From contig JAEDJS010000002.1 in assembly GCA_016296205.1 (NCBI GenBank), positions 1 through 64,000 of the forward strand: DNA of 64,000 nucleotides, read 5' to 3'. The DNA comes from Treponema sp. (GTDB lineage Bacteria; Spirochaetota; Spirochaetia; Treponematales; Treponemataceae). A model generated the notes under the pieces. That model was not told where the DNA came from. It made no database searches and was given only the letters and a program-made list of their open reading frames with translations. Shown here piece by piece: positions 1 through 7,361 of this stretch (the first letter of the stretch is position 1; each line of letters opens with the position of its first letter). A program made the position numbers and the translations under genes.

Positions 1-7
1 ACAGCGT

Positions 8-48
8 AAAAAGTCAATCGATTGTTGAAACAATCTTCTTGACTTTTT
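8..48 (+). terminator. hairpin between an upstream gene and the ABC ATPase gene
   Basis: AAAAAGTCAA at 8-17 pairs with TTGACTTTTT at 39-48, and GATTGT/ACAATC inside extends the stem. The right arm ends in a T run. A TAA at 7-9 probably ends the preceding gene, whose body lies outside the window. The hairpin sits only about 20 bases before the next start codon, so it may attenuate read-through into the ATPase gene rather than end transcription fully. Confidence 0.55.
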
Positions 49-68
49 ATGGGAGAAAATAAAATAAA

Positions 69-1025
69 ATGAGTGTTCTTGAACTGCAAAATATTTCTTT
101 TTCTTACAAACAGACTCCTGTAATCTCAAATTTTAATCTTAATGTTGAACAAGGTGAATTCTGCACTCTACTTGGTTCCAGCGGTTGCGGCAAAACTACA
201 ATCCTTCGTTTAATTTCCGGATTCCTTGAACCACAAAAGGGCACAATAAAAATCAACGGCCAGATTCAAAATGGAATCCTTCCCAATAAGAGAAAAATCG
301 GAATGGTTTTCCAGGATTACGCATTGTTCCCTCATTTAACAGTAGAAGAAAACCTCCTGTATGGTCTCAAACTTCAGAAAGATTTTAAAAAGAATTTGCA
401 CCTAAACAATCAACTGGTTTTGCAGACAGCTCAATCACTGGGCATCGAAAATCTTTTAAATCGTTTTCCATCTGAACTTTCCGGCGGACAACAGCAAAGA
501 GTTGCCCTGGGGAGATCACTTGTTCTCCAACCGCAAATTCTTTTGATGGACGAACCACTTTCTTCACTAGACACAAAACTTAGAATCAAAGTACGAGATG
601 AATTAAAAGAAATTCAACAGAATTTAAAAATCACAACAATTTACGTTACCCACGATCAGGAAGAAGCATTAAGTCTTTCCGATAAAATTGCAGTTATGAA
701 TCAAGGAAAAATCATGCAGTATGACAGTCCCAATAAAATTTATTTTAAACCAGACAATCATTTTACAGCAGATTTCATTGGCCGTTCAAATTTTATCCAG
801 GAAGAAAACATTACTTATCTTGTTCGCCCTGAATGGATTAGCATTACAAAAAATCCACAAGGGCAAAGTACAATTGTAAGCTGGCAATTTCTTGGTGACA
901 AAATCCGGTACAAGGTTCAAACTCCAAAAGAAATTCTTACTGCCGATATTTCAAGTGTTGCAAAAATTATAGAGACAGGTACAAAAGTTGATTTAGAAAT
1001 TATCCGAAAATGGAAAATCGATTAG
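69..1025 (+). CDS. ABC transporter ATP-binding protein (Fe3+/spermidine/putrescine type)
   Basis: Cytoplasmic ATPase subunit of an ABC importer, 318 residues. Walker A GSSGCGKT is at residues 36-43, the Q-loop is in MVFQDYALFP near residue 83, the signature LSGGQQQR is near 137, Walker B LLMDEP near 158 and the switch histidine in VTHDQEEA. The last 80 or so residues form a short TOBE-like region, as in FbpC, PotA and CysA relatives. The start is supported by GGGAGAA 12 bases upstream. The partner permease and binding protein are not visible and probably lie before the window, so the substrate (iron, polyamine or another) cannot be decided. The stop is followed directly by a decayed gene tail. 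Confidence 0.85.
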   Translation: MSVLELQNISFSYKQTPVISNFNLNVEQGEFCTLLGSSGCGKTTILRLISGFLEPQKGTIKINGQIQNGILPNKRKIGMVFQDYALFPHLTVEENLLYGLKLQKDFKKNLHLNNQLVLQTAQSLGIENLLNRFPSELSGGQQQRVALGRSLVLQPQILLMDEPLSSLDTKLRIKVRDELKEIQQNLKITTIYVTHDQEEALSLSDKIAVMNQGKIMQYDSPNKIYFKPDNHFTADFIGRSNFIQEENITYLVRPEWISITKNPQGQSTIVSWQFLGDKIRYKVQTPKEILTADISSVAKIIETGTKVDLEIIRKWKID

Positions 1026-1217
1026 AGAAAAAATTGCAAAACAATTCAAATGGCTACCTAAAACCTGTGCCTATAGACTTGTTTACGAGGGCAAAGAATT
1101 CCACCATGGCACCCACTTATTTCCGAAGATCCAGAAAGCACAAAAAAAAGCGGCATCTGTATCAAGAATCCAATCCATGAAAAAGATGCCGACAATTTAT
1201 ACGATTACGTAATTTAG
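1021..1217 (+). pseudogene. remnant of a YcgN/UPF0260 (YkgJ-like) gene, C-terminal end only
   Basis: In one frame from about 1021 the DNA reads REKIAKQFKWLPKTCAYRLV, the conserved C-terminal block of YcgN/UPF0260 proteins. After GKEFH the homologous reading continues one frame over from about position 1112 as WHPLISEDPEST and runs to a TAG at 1215-1217. The gene therefore lacks its N-terminal two thirds and carries a frameshift. Its 5' part appears to have been replaced by the ABC ATPase gene, whose stop is at 1023-1025. The terminator of the opposing carB-thyX unit lies within it. The identification is from memory of the family motif. Confidence 0.7.
1142..1191 (-). terminator. intrinsic terminator of the carB-thyX unit
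   Basis: On the minus strand CGGCATCT (1191-1184) pairs with AGATGCCG (1158-1151), followed by C and eight T. The loop is 25 bases, larger than usual. It lies 28 bases past the thyX stop, inside the decayed gene on the other strand. Confidence 0.6.
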
Positions 1218-1218
1218 T

Positions 1219-1905
1219 TTACTGCTCAAGTTTTGGCTTACGACCACAACTTTTCTTTTCTTTGCAGAAGCCTGTTACATCGCATTTTGGTTTCATCAAG
1301 TTTTCTACAATCCATTTCCACTCTGGGCTGTAATTTGCAAGAGCGTTACAGATGTCTTTCATCAACTTGCGGTATTCCCAATATGCTCTAGTACACAAAC
1401 GCTGGTGACTCATTTCTACAAGATTTCTCATGTTGCGTTTGTCTACAATTTTTGTTTTCATTCCCAAAGGATAGAACATAGCAATATCTTCTTTTGGAAC
1501 ACCAGATTCTTCCATGCATCCTACAAGTTTTTCAAAAGCACTGCAAAATTCTTTATAGCTTTCATCTACTTTAGAATTTTCCATTGACTTCTGAACAGTT
1601 GGAGGCAGCACAAAATTTTCTGCAAACCCATTCTGCCATTTTACATATCTTGTGGAACTTTGCAAACGGGTTGGTCCTCCTGCAATATGAGTATACCATT
1701 CACGGATACATCTTGCAGAATAACCATCGATTACAAGCTCAACATCCGGAAATTCAAAGGTTCGGCCATGTTCACTTAAAATGCAGTCCATTCCTCGTTT
1801 GTAGTTTTTTTCTGCATCATCAACAGGGCTGTTCCAGCAAACTCCCGCCATGTAACCAATCTTACTGATTGGATTTTTTGTTGTTTCTTCTAAAATTGTT
1901 ACCAT
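1219..1905 (-). CDS. thyX: FAD-dependent thymidylate synthase ThyX
   Basis: Makes dTMP from dUMP using methylene-tetrahydrofolate, FAD and NADPH. It has 228 residues, a normal ThyX length. The motif region (residues 67-87) reads IREWYTHIAGGPTRLQSSTRY: the S-x-R-Y end of the classical RHRxxSxxxxSxRY motif is kept, but the first arginines are not in their usual places. From memory this is the form seen in a Clostridia/spirochaete subfamily. It starts 19 bases after the carB stop, so the two pyrimidine genes are probably co-transcribed. The C-terminal tail is rich in Cys and Lys. No thyA is visible in the window. Confidence 0.85.
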   Translation of the reverse strand: MVTILEETTKNPISKIGYMAGVCWNSPVDDAEKNYKRGMDCILSEHGRTFEFPDVELVIDGYSARCIREWYTHIAGGPTRLQSSTRYVKWQNGFAENFVLPPTVQKSMENSKVDESYKEFCSAFEKLVGCMEESGVPKEDIAMFYPLGMKTKIVDKRNMRNLVEMSHQRLCTRAYWEYRKLMKDICNALANYSPEWKWIVENLMKPKCDVTGFCKEKKSCGRKPKLEQ

Positions 1906-1924
1906 AATTATTTATTTGTTGCAA

Positions 1925-4900
1925 TTATTTAATTGCTTCGTGAAATTCCTGAAGACTCTTTACAGAACCTTTGCCATCTTTTATAGCTTCTATTCCTGCA
2001 ACAGCTGCACTGGCGGCGGCAATTGTTGTAATATATGGAACTTTATATTTAAGTGCTGCCTTGCGAATTGCTTCTTCATCTGCAATAACACCTCTGCGAA
2101 CAGATGGAGTATTAATACAAAGACAAACTTCCTTATTAAGAATTACATCAAGAACATTTGGTCTTCCTTCTGCAAGTTTGTTTACTTTTTCACAAGGAAT
2201 TCCGTTTTCATTAAAGTATTTTGCTGTTCCTTCTGTTGCAAGAATTTCAAATCCAAGAGCAGAAAGTTTTTTACCTACTTCAATAATCTGATCTTTAAGT
2301 GCAACTTTATCGCTAAGACTTACCAGAACCTTTTTCTTTTCGCCAGCTTTTGGTGCACTTGGCAATTCACTGCCTGCTGCTTCCTGACTTTTGTAGTAAG
2401 CAAGTGCAAAATTGTCACTAAGTCCAAGAACTTCACCAGTTGAACGCATTTCTGGTCCAAGAACTGGGTCTACATTAGGGAACTTTGTGAATGGGAATAC
2501 AGCTTCTTTTGCTCCGTGATGTGGAATTACTTTTTCTTTAAGTTTAAGATCTGCAAGACTTTCGCCCAGCATAAGACGTGTTGCAAGACGAGCCATCTGT
2601 GTATTACAAACTTTAGAAACAAGGGGAACTGTTCTTGAAGCACGTGGATTTGCTTCGATTACAAAAACTTTTCCGTCTTCAATTGCGTACTGCATGTTCA
2701 TAAGACCGCAAACGTGAAGATTCTGTGCAATTTTCTTTGTATATTCCTTAATTGTTTCAAGGTTTTCTTTTGGAATGCCAATTGATGGAATAACACAGGC
2801 AGAGTCACCAGAGTGAATACCTGCAAGTTCAATGTGTTCCATTACTGATGGAATGAAAACTTCTTTTCCGTCACTCAAAGCATCGCTTTCACATTCCAAA
2901 GCATTGTGAAGGAAACGGTCAATGAGCAATGGTCGGTCTGGAGTTACACCAACTGCTTTTGCAACATATTCCGAAAGCATTTTTTCATCATAAATAACTT
3001 CCATTCCACGTCCACCAAGAACAAATGAAGGACGAATCATAATTGGATAACCAATTGAATCTGCGGCGGCCTTTGCTTCTGCAAAATCAACTGCCATTGC
3101 ACTTTCTGGCATTGGAATTCCAAGTTTGTCCATCATCTTGCGGAACAAATCACGGTCTTCTGCAATGTCGATTGAATCAATTGAAGTACCAAGAATCTTA
3201 ACGCCCTCATCACTTAATGCACGGGCAATGTTAAGAGGAGTCTGTCCACCAAACTGAACAATTACACCCTCTGGTTTTTCTTTTTCATAAATCTGGAGAA
3301 CATCTTCCAATGTAACTGGTTCAAAATAAAGTTTGTCTGATGTATCGTAGTCTGTAGAAACAGTTTCTGGGTTACAGTTAACAAGAATTGTTTCGTATCC
3401 CATTTCTTTAAGCTGCATAGCGGCATGACAGCAACAATAGTCAAATTCAATACCCTGACCGATTCTGTTTGGACCACCACCCAAAATCATAATTTTCTTC
3501 TTGTTGTTTGTAACAGGAGCCTTATCAACATCGTTATAAGTTGAATAGTAATAGTTTGCGTTTTCTACACCACTAACTGGAACTGCAAGCCAACCTTCTT
3601 TAATTCCAAGTTCATTACGTCTTGTGCGGACTTTCTTTTCTGAAATGCCAAGAATTTTTGCAATGTATTTATCAGAGAATCCTTCTTTCTTAGCCTGAAT
3701 AAGAAGATCATCTGCTGGAAGCTGACCTGGAGTCTGGAGCATTTTTTCTTCTGTTGCAACAAGCTCTGCCATTTCCTGAAGCCATTCTTTTTTAACAAAA
3801 GTGATTTCATTCAACTTATCAAGAGAAACACCTTTGCGGATTGCTTCGTAAAGAATAAACCATCTTTCTGAACTTGCAACTTTAAGCATGTCGCACAATT
3901 CATCGGCGCTCTTTTTATTAAAATCTTTTGCAAAACCAAGACCAGCCCGTCCATTTTCCAAACCACGAATTGCTTTCTGGAAAGTTTCCTTAAATGTTTT
4001 ACCAATGGCCATTACTTCACCAACGGCTTTCATCTGTGTTCCAAGTGAATCTTCTACGCCCCGGAATTTTTCAAATGCCCAGCGAGCAAATTTAAGAACA
4101 ACATAATCACCATCTGGAGCACCACCGGCTGTATATTTATCCAAAGTTCCATCACGCCAGTAAGGAATTTCATCCAATGTCATTCCAGAAGCAAGTTTTG
4201 CAGAAACAAAAGCGATTGGGAAACCAGTTGCCTTTGATGCCAATGCAGAAGAACGACTTGTACGTGGATTGATTTCGATAATTACAACTTCACCAGTTTT
4301 TGGATTGTGGGCAAACTGAACATTTGTACCGCCAATAACACCAATTGATTCAACAATTTTAAAAGCATCTTTTACAAGTTTATCTTCAAGTTCTTTGTCG
4401 ATTGTCATAAAAGGAGCTGCACAGAAGGAGTCTCCAGTATGAACACCAACTGCATCAATGTTTTCGATTGTACAAACTGCAATCATCTGATTTTTTGAAT
4501 CACGTACAACTTCAACTTCAAGTTCTTCCCAACCAAGAATCGACTGTTCAATAAGACACTGATGTGTAAGAGAAAGATCCAGACCGTTAGAAACGATTGT
4601 GCGAAGTTCTTCCATATTATAGCAGAATCCACCACCGGCACCACCCATTGTGTAAGCTGGTCTAACAACGATTGGAAAACCGATTTTTGTAGCAATTTTT
4701 TCTGCTTCTTCAACTGAATAACAAATATCCGATGCTGGAGTTTTAATTCCAAGCTTTGTCATTGTTTCCTTGAAAATCTCACGGTCTTCTCCCCGTTCAA
4801 TTGCATCAAGATTAACACCAATAACTTTTACCCCATATTTGTCCAAAACACCGGCTTTATTCAATTCCTGTGCAAGATTAAGTCCTGTCTGTCCCCCAAG

Positions 4901-5167
4901 GTTTGGCAAAAGTGCATCTGGACGTTCTTTTTCTATAATCTGTGTAAGTCTTTCCAAGTTGAGTGGTTCAATATATGTTGCATCTGCCATTACTGGGTCT
5001 GTCATAATAGTTGCTGGGTTTGAATTTACCAGAACGATTTTATAACCCTGTTCACGCAAAGCCTTACAAGCCTGTGTTCCCGAATAATCAAATTCACAAG
5101 CCTGACCAATAACAATCGGACCTGAACCAATAATCAGAACTTTATTGATGTCTGTTCTTTTTGCCAT
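1925..5167 (-). CDS. carB: carbamoyl-phosphate synthase large subunit
   Basis: Synthesises carbamoyl phosphate from ammonia, bicarbonate and two ATP for pyrimidine and arginine synthesis. At 1,080 residues it is full length. Two homologous ATP-grasp halves are visible: an N-terminal half opening with IGSGPIVIGQACEFDYSG and a second half with ILGGGPNRIGQGIEFDYC near residue 560. A C-terminal MGS-like allosteric domain follows (about 940-1080), where UMP or ornithine binds in relatives. The partner carA is not next to it, which is unusual. The start ATG has AAAGGGG upstream. A leader peptide and terminator hairpin precede the gene. thyX follows in the same direction. Confidence 0.97.
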   Translation of the reverse strand: MAKRTDINKVLIIGSGPIVIGQACEFDYSGTQACKALREQGYKIVLVNSNPATIMTDPVMADATYIEPLNLERLTQIIEKERPDALLPNLGGQTGLNLAQELNKAGVLDKYGVKVIGVNLDAIERGEDREIFKETMTKLGIKTPASDICYSVEEAEKIATKIGFPIVVRPAYTMGGAGGGFCYNMEELRTIVSNGLDLSLTHQCLIEQSILGWEELEVEVVRDSKNQMIAVCTIENIDAVGVHTGDSFCAAPFMTIDKELEDKLVKDAFKIVESIGVIGGTNVQFAHNPKTGEVVIIEINPRTSRSSALASKATGFPIAFVSAKLASGMTLDEIPYWRDGTLDKYTAGGAPDGDYVVLKFARWAFEKFRGVEDSLGTQMKAVGEVMAIGKTFKETFQKAIRGLENGRAGLGFAKDFNKKSADELCDMLKVASSERWFILYEAIRKGVSLDKLNEITFVKKEWLQEMAELVATEEKMLQTPGQLPADDLLIQAKKEGFSDKYIAKILGISEKKVRTRRNELGIKEGWLAVPVSGVENANYYYSTYNDVDKAPVTNNKKKIMILGGGPNRIGQGIEFDYCCCHAAMQLKEMGYETILVNCNPETVSTDYDTSDKLYFEPVTLEDVLQIYEKEKPEGVIVQFGGQTPLNIARALSDEGVKILGTSIDSIDIAEDRDLFRKMMDKLGIPMPESAMAVDFAEAKAAADSIGYPIMIRPSFVLGGRGMEVIYDEKMLSEYVAKAVGVTPDRPLLIDRFLHNALECESDALSDGKEVFIPSVMEHIELAGIHSGDSACVIPSIGIPKENLETIKEYTKKIAQNLHVCGLMNMQYAIEDGKVFVIEANPRASRTVPLVSKVCNTQMARLATRLMLGESLADLKLKEKVIPHHGAKEAVFPFTKFPNVDPVLGPEMRSTGEVLGLSDNFALAYYKSQEAAGSELPSAPKAGEKKKVLVSLSDKVALKDQIIEVGKKLSALGFEILATEGTAKYFNENGIPCEKVNKLAEGRPNVLDVILNKEVCLCINTPSVRRGVIADEEAIRKAALKYKVPYITTIAAASAAVAGIEAIKDGKGSVKSLQEFHEAIK

Positions 5168-5201
5168 ACTAAACCCCTTTGTTTAATAAGTAGTAATATT
5201 T

Positions 5202-5235
5202 AAAAAAAAACTGAACTCTAAAAAAGAATTCAGTT
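5202..5235 (-). terminator. attenuator-type terminator in the carB leader
   Basis: On the minus strand an 11-base stem (5235-5225 with 5219-5209) encloses a 5-base loop and is followed by seven more T. One position pairs only as G-U in the minus-strand RNA and would be A-C in plus-strand RNA, so the structure is made for the minus transcript. No gene ends here on the minus strand. The terminator lies 34 bases upstream of the carB start and acts within its own leader. Confidence 0.75.
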
Positions 5236-5316
5236 GAAATTTCCAATAAAAATAATAGTACAAATCGCCAGTTTAAGAAAATGTTTAATTGCTAATAATT
5301 CAGTCGACTTCTTCAT
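5230..5316 (-). CDS. carB leader peptide (28 codons)
   Basis: An ATG at 5316-5314 opens a 28-codon frame (MKKSTELLAI...) that ends with TGA at 5232-5230. That stop codon lies inside the left arm of the leader terminator. A run rich in T (ACTATTATTTTTATTGG) immediately precedes the stem. This arrangement matches the E. coli pyrBI logic, in which low UTP slows polymerase in a U-rich leader and lets the translating ribosome break the terminator. No Shine-Dalgarno is visible; the start is about 5 bases after the predicted transcription start, so translation would be nearly leaderless. The function is inferred. Confidence 0.55.
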   Translation of the reverse strand: MKKSTELLAIKHFLKLAICTIIFIGNFN

Positions 5317-5327
5317 ACTGAGAGTAT

Positions 5328-5356
5328 ATTTTAACAAAAAAGGGGAAGTTTTTCAA
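5328..5356 (-). promoter_or_regulatory. carB leader promoter
   Basis: On the minus strand TTGAAA (5356-5351), a 17-base spacer and TAAAAT (5333-5328) form a sigma70-like promoter. The predicted start is near 5321, five bases before the leader peptide ATG. TATACT (5328-5323) is an alternative -10. Confidence 0.55.
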
Positions 5357-5457
5357 TATACTTTTAAATTAATATGAACTAGCCTGCTAACAGCCTTAAA
5401 TTTCCACTCCTTGAAGAAACCCACCAAATAATATATTCTATATAATGGCAGGTTATA

Positions 5458-6933
5458 ATGATGAAAAAAGGATTCGACAACGACAAATATTTAAAAATCC
5501 AGTCTGAACACATTAAGGAACGCATAGAAAAGTTTGGCGACAAGCTTTATCTTGAATTTGGTGGAAAACTTTTTGATGATTACCACGCAAGCCGCGTTTT
5601 ACCAGGCTTTGAACCAGACAGCAAACTCAAAATGCTCATGACACTGGCAGATGTTGCAGAAATTGTTATAGTAATTAGCGCAGTTGATATAGAAAAAAAC
5701 AAAGTTCGCGGTGACTTAGGAATTACTTACGACATGGACGTTTTACGCCTCCGTGAAGAATTTACAAAACGTGGACTTATGGTAGGAAGCGTAGTTATTA
5801 CTCATTATACAGGTCAGCCAGCCGCAGATATTTTTAAATCAAAACTGGAAAAACTAAACATTAAAACTTATCTTCATTATATTATTAAAGGTTATCCAAG
5901 CAATGTGGCACTTATCAACAGTGATGAAGGATTTGGAAAGAACGATTACATCCAGACCAGCCGTCCACTTGTTGTAATTACAGCACCAGGGCCAGGAAGC
6001 GGAAAAATGGCAACTTGTCTAAGCCAGCTTTACCATGACAACAAACGTGGAATTAAAGCCGGTTATGCAAAATACGAAACTTTCCCAATCTGGAATCTCC
6101 CTCTCAAACATCCAGTAAACCTTGCATACGAAGCTGCTACAGTTGATCTTAATGATGTTAATATGATTGACCCATTCCATCTTGAAGCTTACGGTCAGAC
6201 AACTGTTAACTACAACCGCGATATTGAAATTTTCCCTGTTCTCAACGCAATTTTTGAAGGAATTTACGGTGAAAATTTCTACAAAAGTCCAACAGATATG
6301 GGCGTTAACATGGCAGGAAAAAGCATTTTTGATGATGAAGCATGCCGTGAAGCAAGTAACCAGGAAATTATCCGCCGTTACTACCAGACACTTAATCTTC
6401 TTGCAGAAGGAAAAGCAACAGAAGAACAGGTATACAAACTGGAAATGCTCATGAATCAGGCAAAAATCAACACAGATTTGCGCAAAGTAACAGTTGCCGC
6501 TAAAGAAAGATTGATGAAAGAACGCCAGACTTGTGCCGCAATTGAATTAAACGACGGAACAATCATTACATCAAGTACAAGTGATTTATTTGGTGCATGT
6601 GCCGCTCTTTTGTTAAATGCCCTTAAATTTCTTGCAGGAATTGATCACAGTCTTAAAATCATTCCAAAATCGATTATCGAACCAATTCAGAAGACAAAAA
6701 TTGAATACCTTACCGGTAAAAATCCACGTCTCCACACAGACGAACTCCTTGTTGCGCTTTCAATCCTTTCTACAACAGATCAGAACGCATCAAAAGCATT
6801 GCAGAAGCTTCCAGAACTTAAAGGTTCCCAAGTTCACACAACAGTTATGCTTAGTGAAGTAGATAGAAAAATCCTCAAAAAATTAGGAATCGACTTTACC
6901 TGCGAACCAGTTAAAAAAGAAAAATTCATTTAA
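5458..6933 (+). CDS. DUF1846 domain-containing protein
   Basis: A 491-residue protein of the DUF1846 family, whose biochemical role is not settled. The N-terminal part holds conserved blocks such as LYLEFGGKLFDDYHASRVLPGFEPDSK and RGDLGITYDMDVLRL. ITAPGPGSGKMATCLSQ near residue 178 resembles a nucleotide-binding P-loop. The length matches family members of about 490-500. There are two in-frame ATG codons at 5458 and 5461. It is divergent from carB and has its own TATAAT-like box just upstream. No neighbour suggests a pathway. Family call is strong, function unknown. Confidence 0.85.
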   Translation: MMKKGFDNDKYLKIQSEHIKERIEKFGDKLYLEFGGKLFDDYHASRVLPGFEPDSKLKMLMTLADVAEIVIVISAVDIEKNKVRGDLGITYDMDVLRLREEFTKRGLMVGSVVITHYTGQPAADIFKSKLEKLNIKTYLHYIIKGYPSNVALINSDEGFGKNDYIQTSRPLVVITAPGPGSGKMATCLSQLYHDNKRGIKAGYAKYETFPIWNLPLKHPVNLAYEAATVDLNDVNMIDPFHLEAYGQTTVNYNRDIEIFPVLNAIFEGIYGENFYKSPTDMGVNMAGKSIFDDEACREASNQEIIRRYYQTLNLLAEGKATEEQVYKLEMLMNQAKINTDLRKVTVAAKERLMKERQTCAAIELNDGTIITSSTSDLFGACAALLLNALKFLAGIDHSLKIIPKSIIEPIQKTKIEYLTGKNPRLHTDELLVALSILSTTDQNASKALQKLPELKGSQVHTTVMLSEVDRKILKKLGIDFTCEPVKKEKFI

Positions 6934-6944
6934 CCCCCCGCCAC

Positions 6945-7184
6945 CATCCTGAACCAATGTCCGTCCCTCAAACCAAGGCTCGTCATCCTGAACCGGATTC
7001 AGGATCTCTCTAAATTCTGTCATCCTGAACCGGATTCAGGATCTCTCCCCAAAGAGATTCCAGATCAGGTCCGGAATGACACCAACCATTGTCATCCTGA
7101 ACCAAGGCGCGTCATCCTGAACTCCGATTCAGGATCTCTCCCCCAAAGAGATTCCAGATCAGGTCCGGAATGACACTCCTTTGC
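6945..7184 (+). repeat. composite palindromic repeats (REP/BIME-like)
   Basis: The stretch between the DUF1846 gene and the lipoprotein gene is filled with copies of a composite unit. Half A is GTCATCCTGAA...TTCAGGATCTCT and half B is AGAGATTCC.GATCAGGTCCGGAATGAC. Each half is itself a palindrome, and the outer GTCAT/ATGAC and inner ATCTCT/AGAGAT arms let a whole unit fold into one long hairpin. At least two full units and several partial ones are present. The same unit recurs near 19.0-19.3, 37.9 and 56.1 kb. Bases 7190-7361 hold only the AT-rich upstream region of the next gene. Confidence 0.8.
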
Positions 7185-7361
7185 CCCCAACCACAGGTTT
7201 TCACGTCCGATTCATCAATGGCACGAATAATTCCCAATTTTACACCTTATTTAAAAATATTGCAAAAATTTACATAATTCCACCAAAAACAATTCAAATT
7301 TATTTTTTTTATTTATATAATTGCTTAAATATATTTTGAGGTATTTTTAGAGGTATTATTG

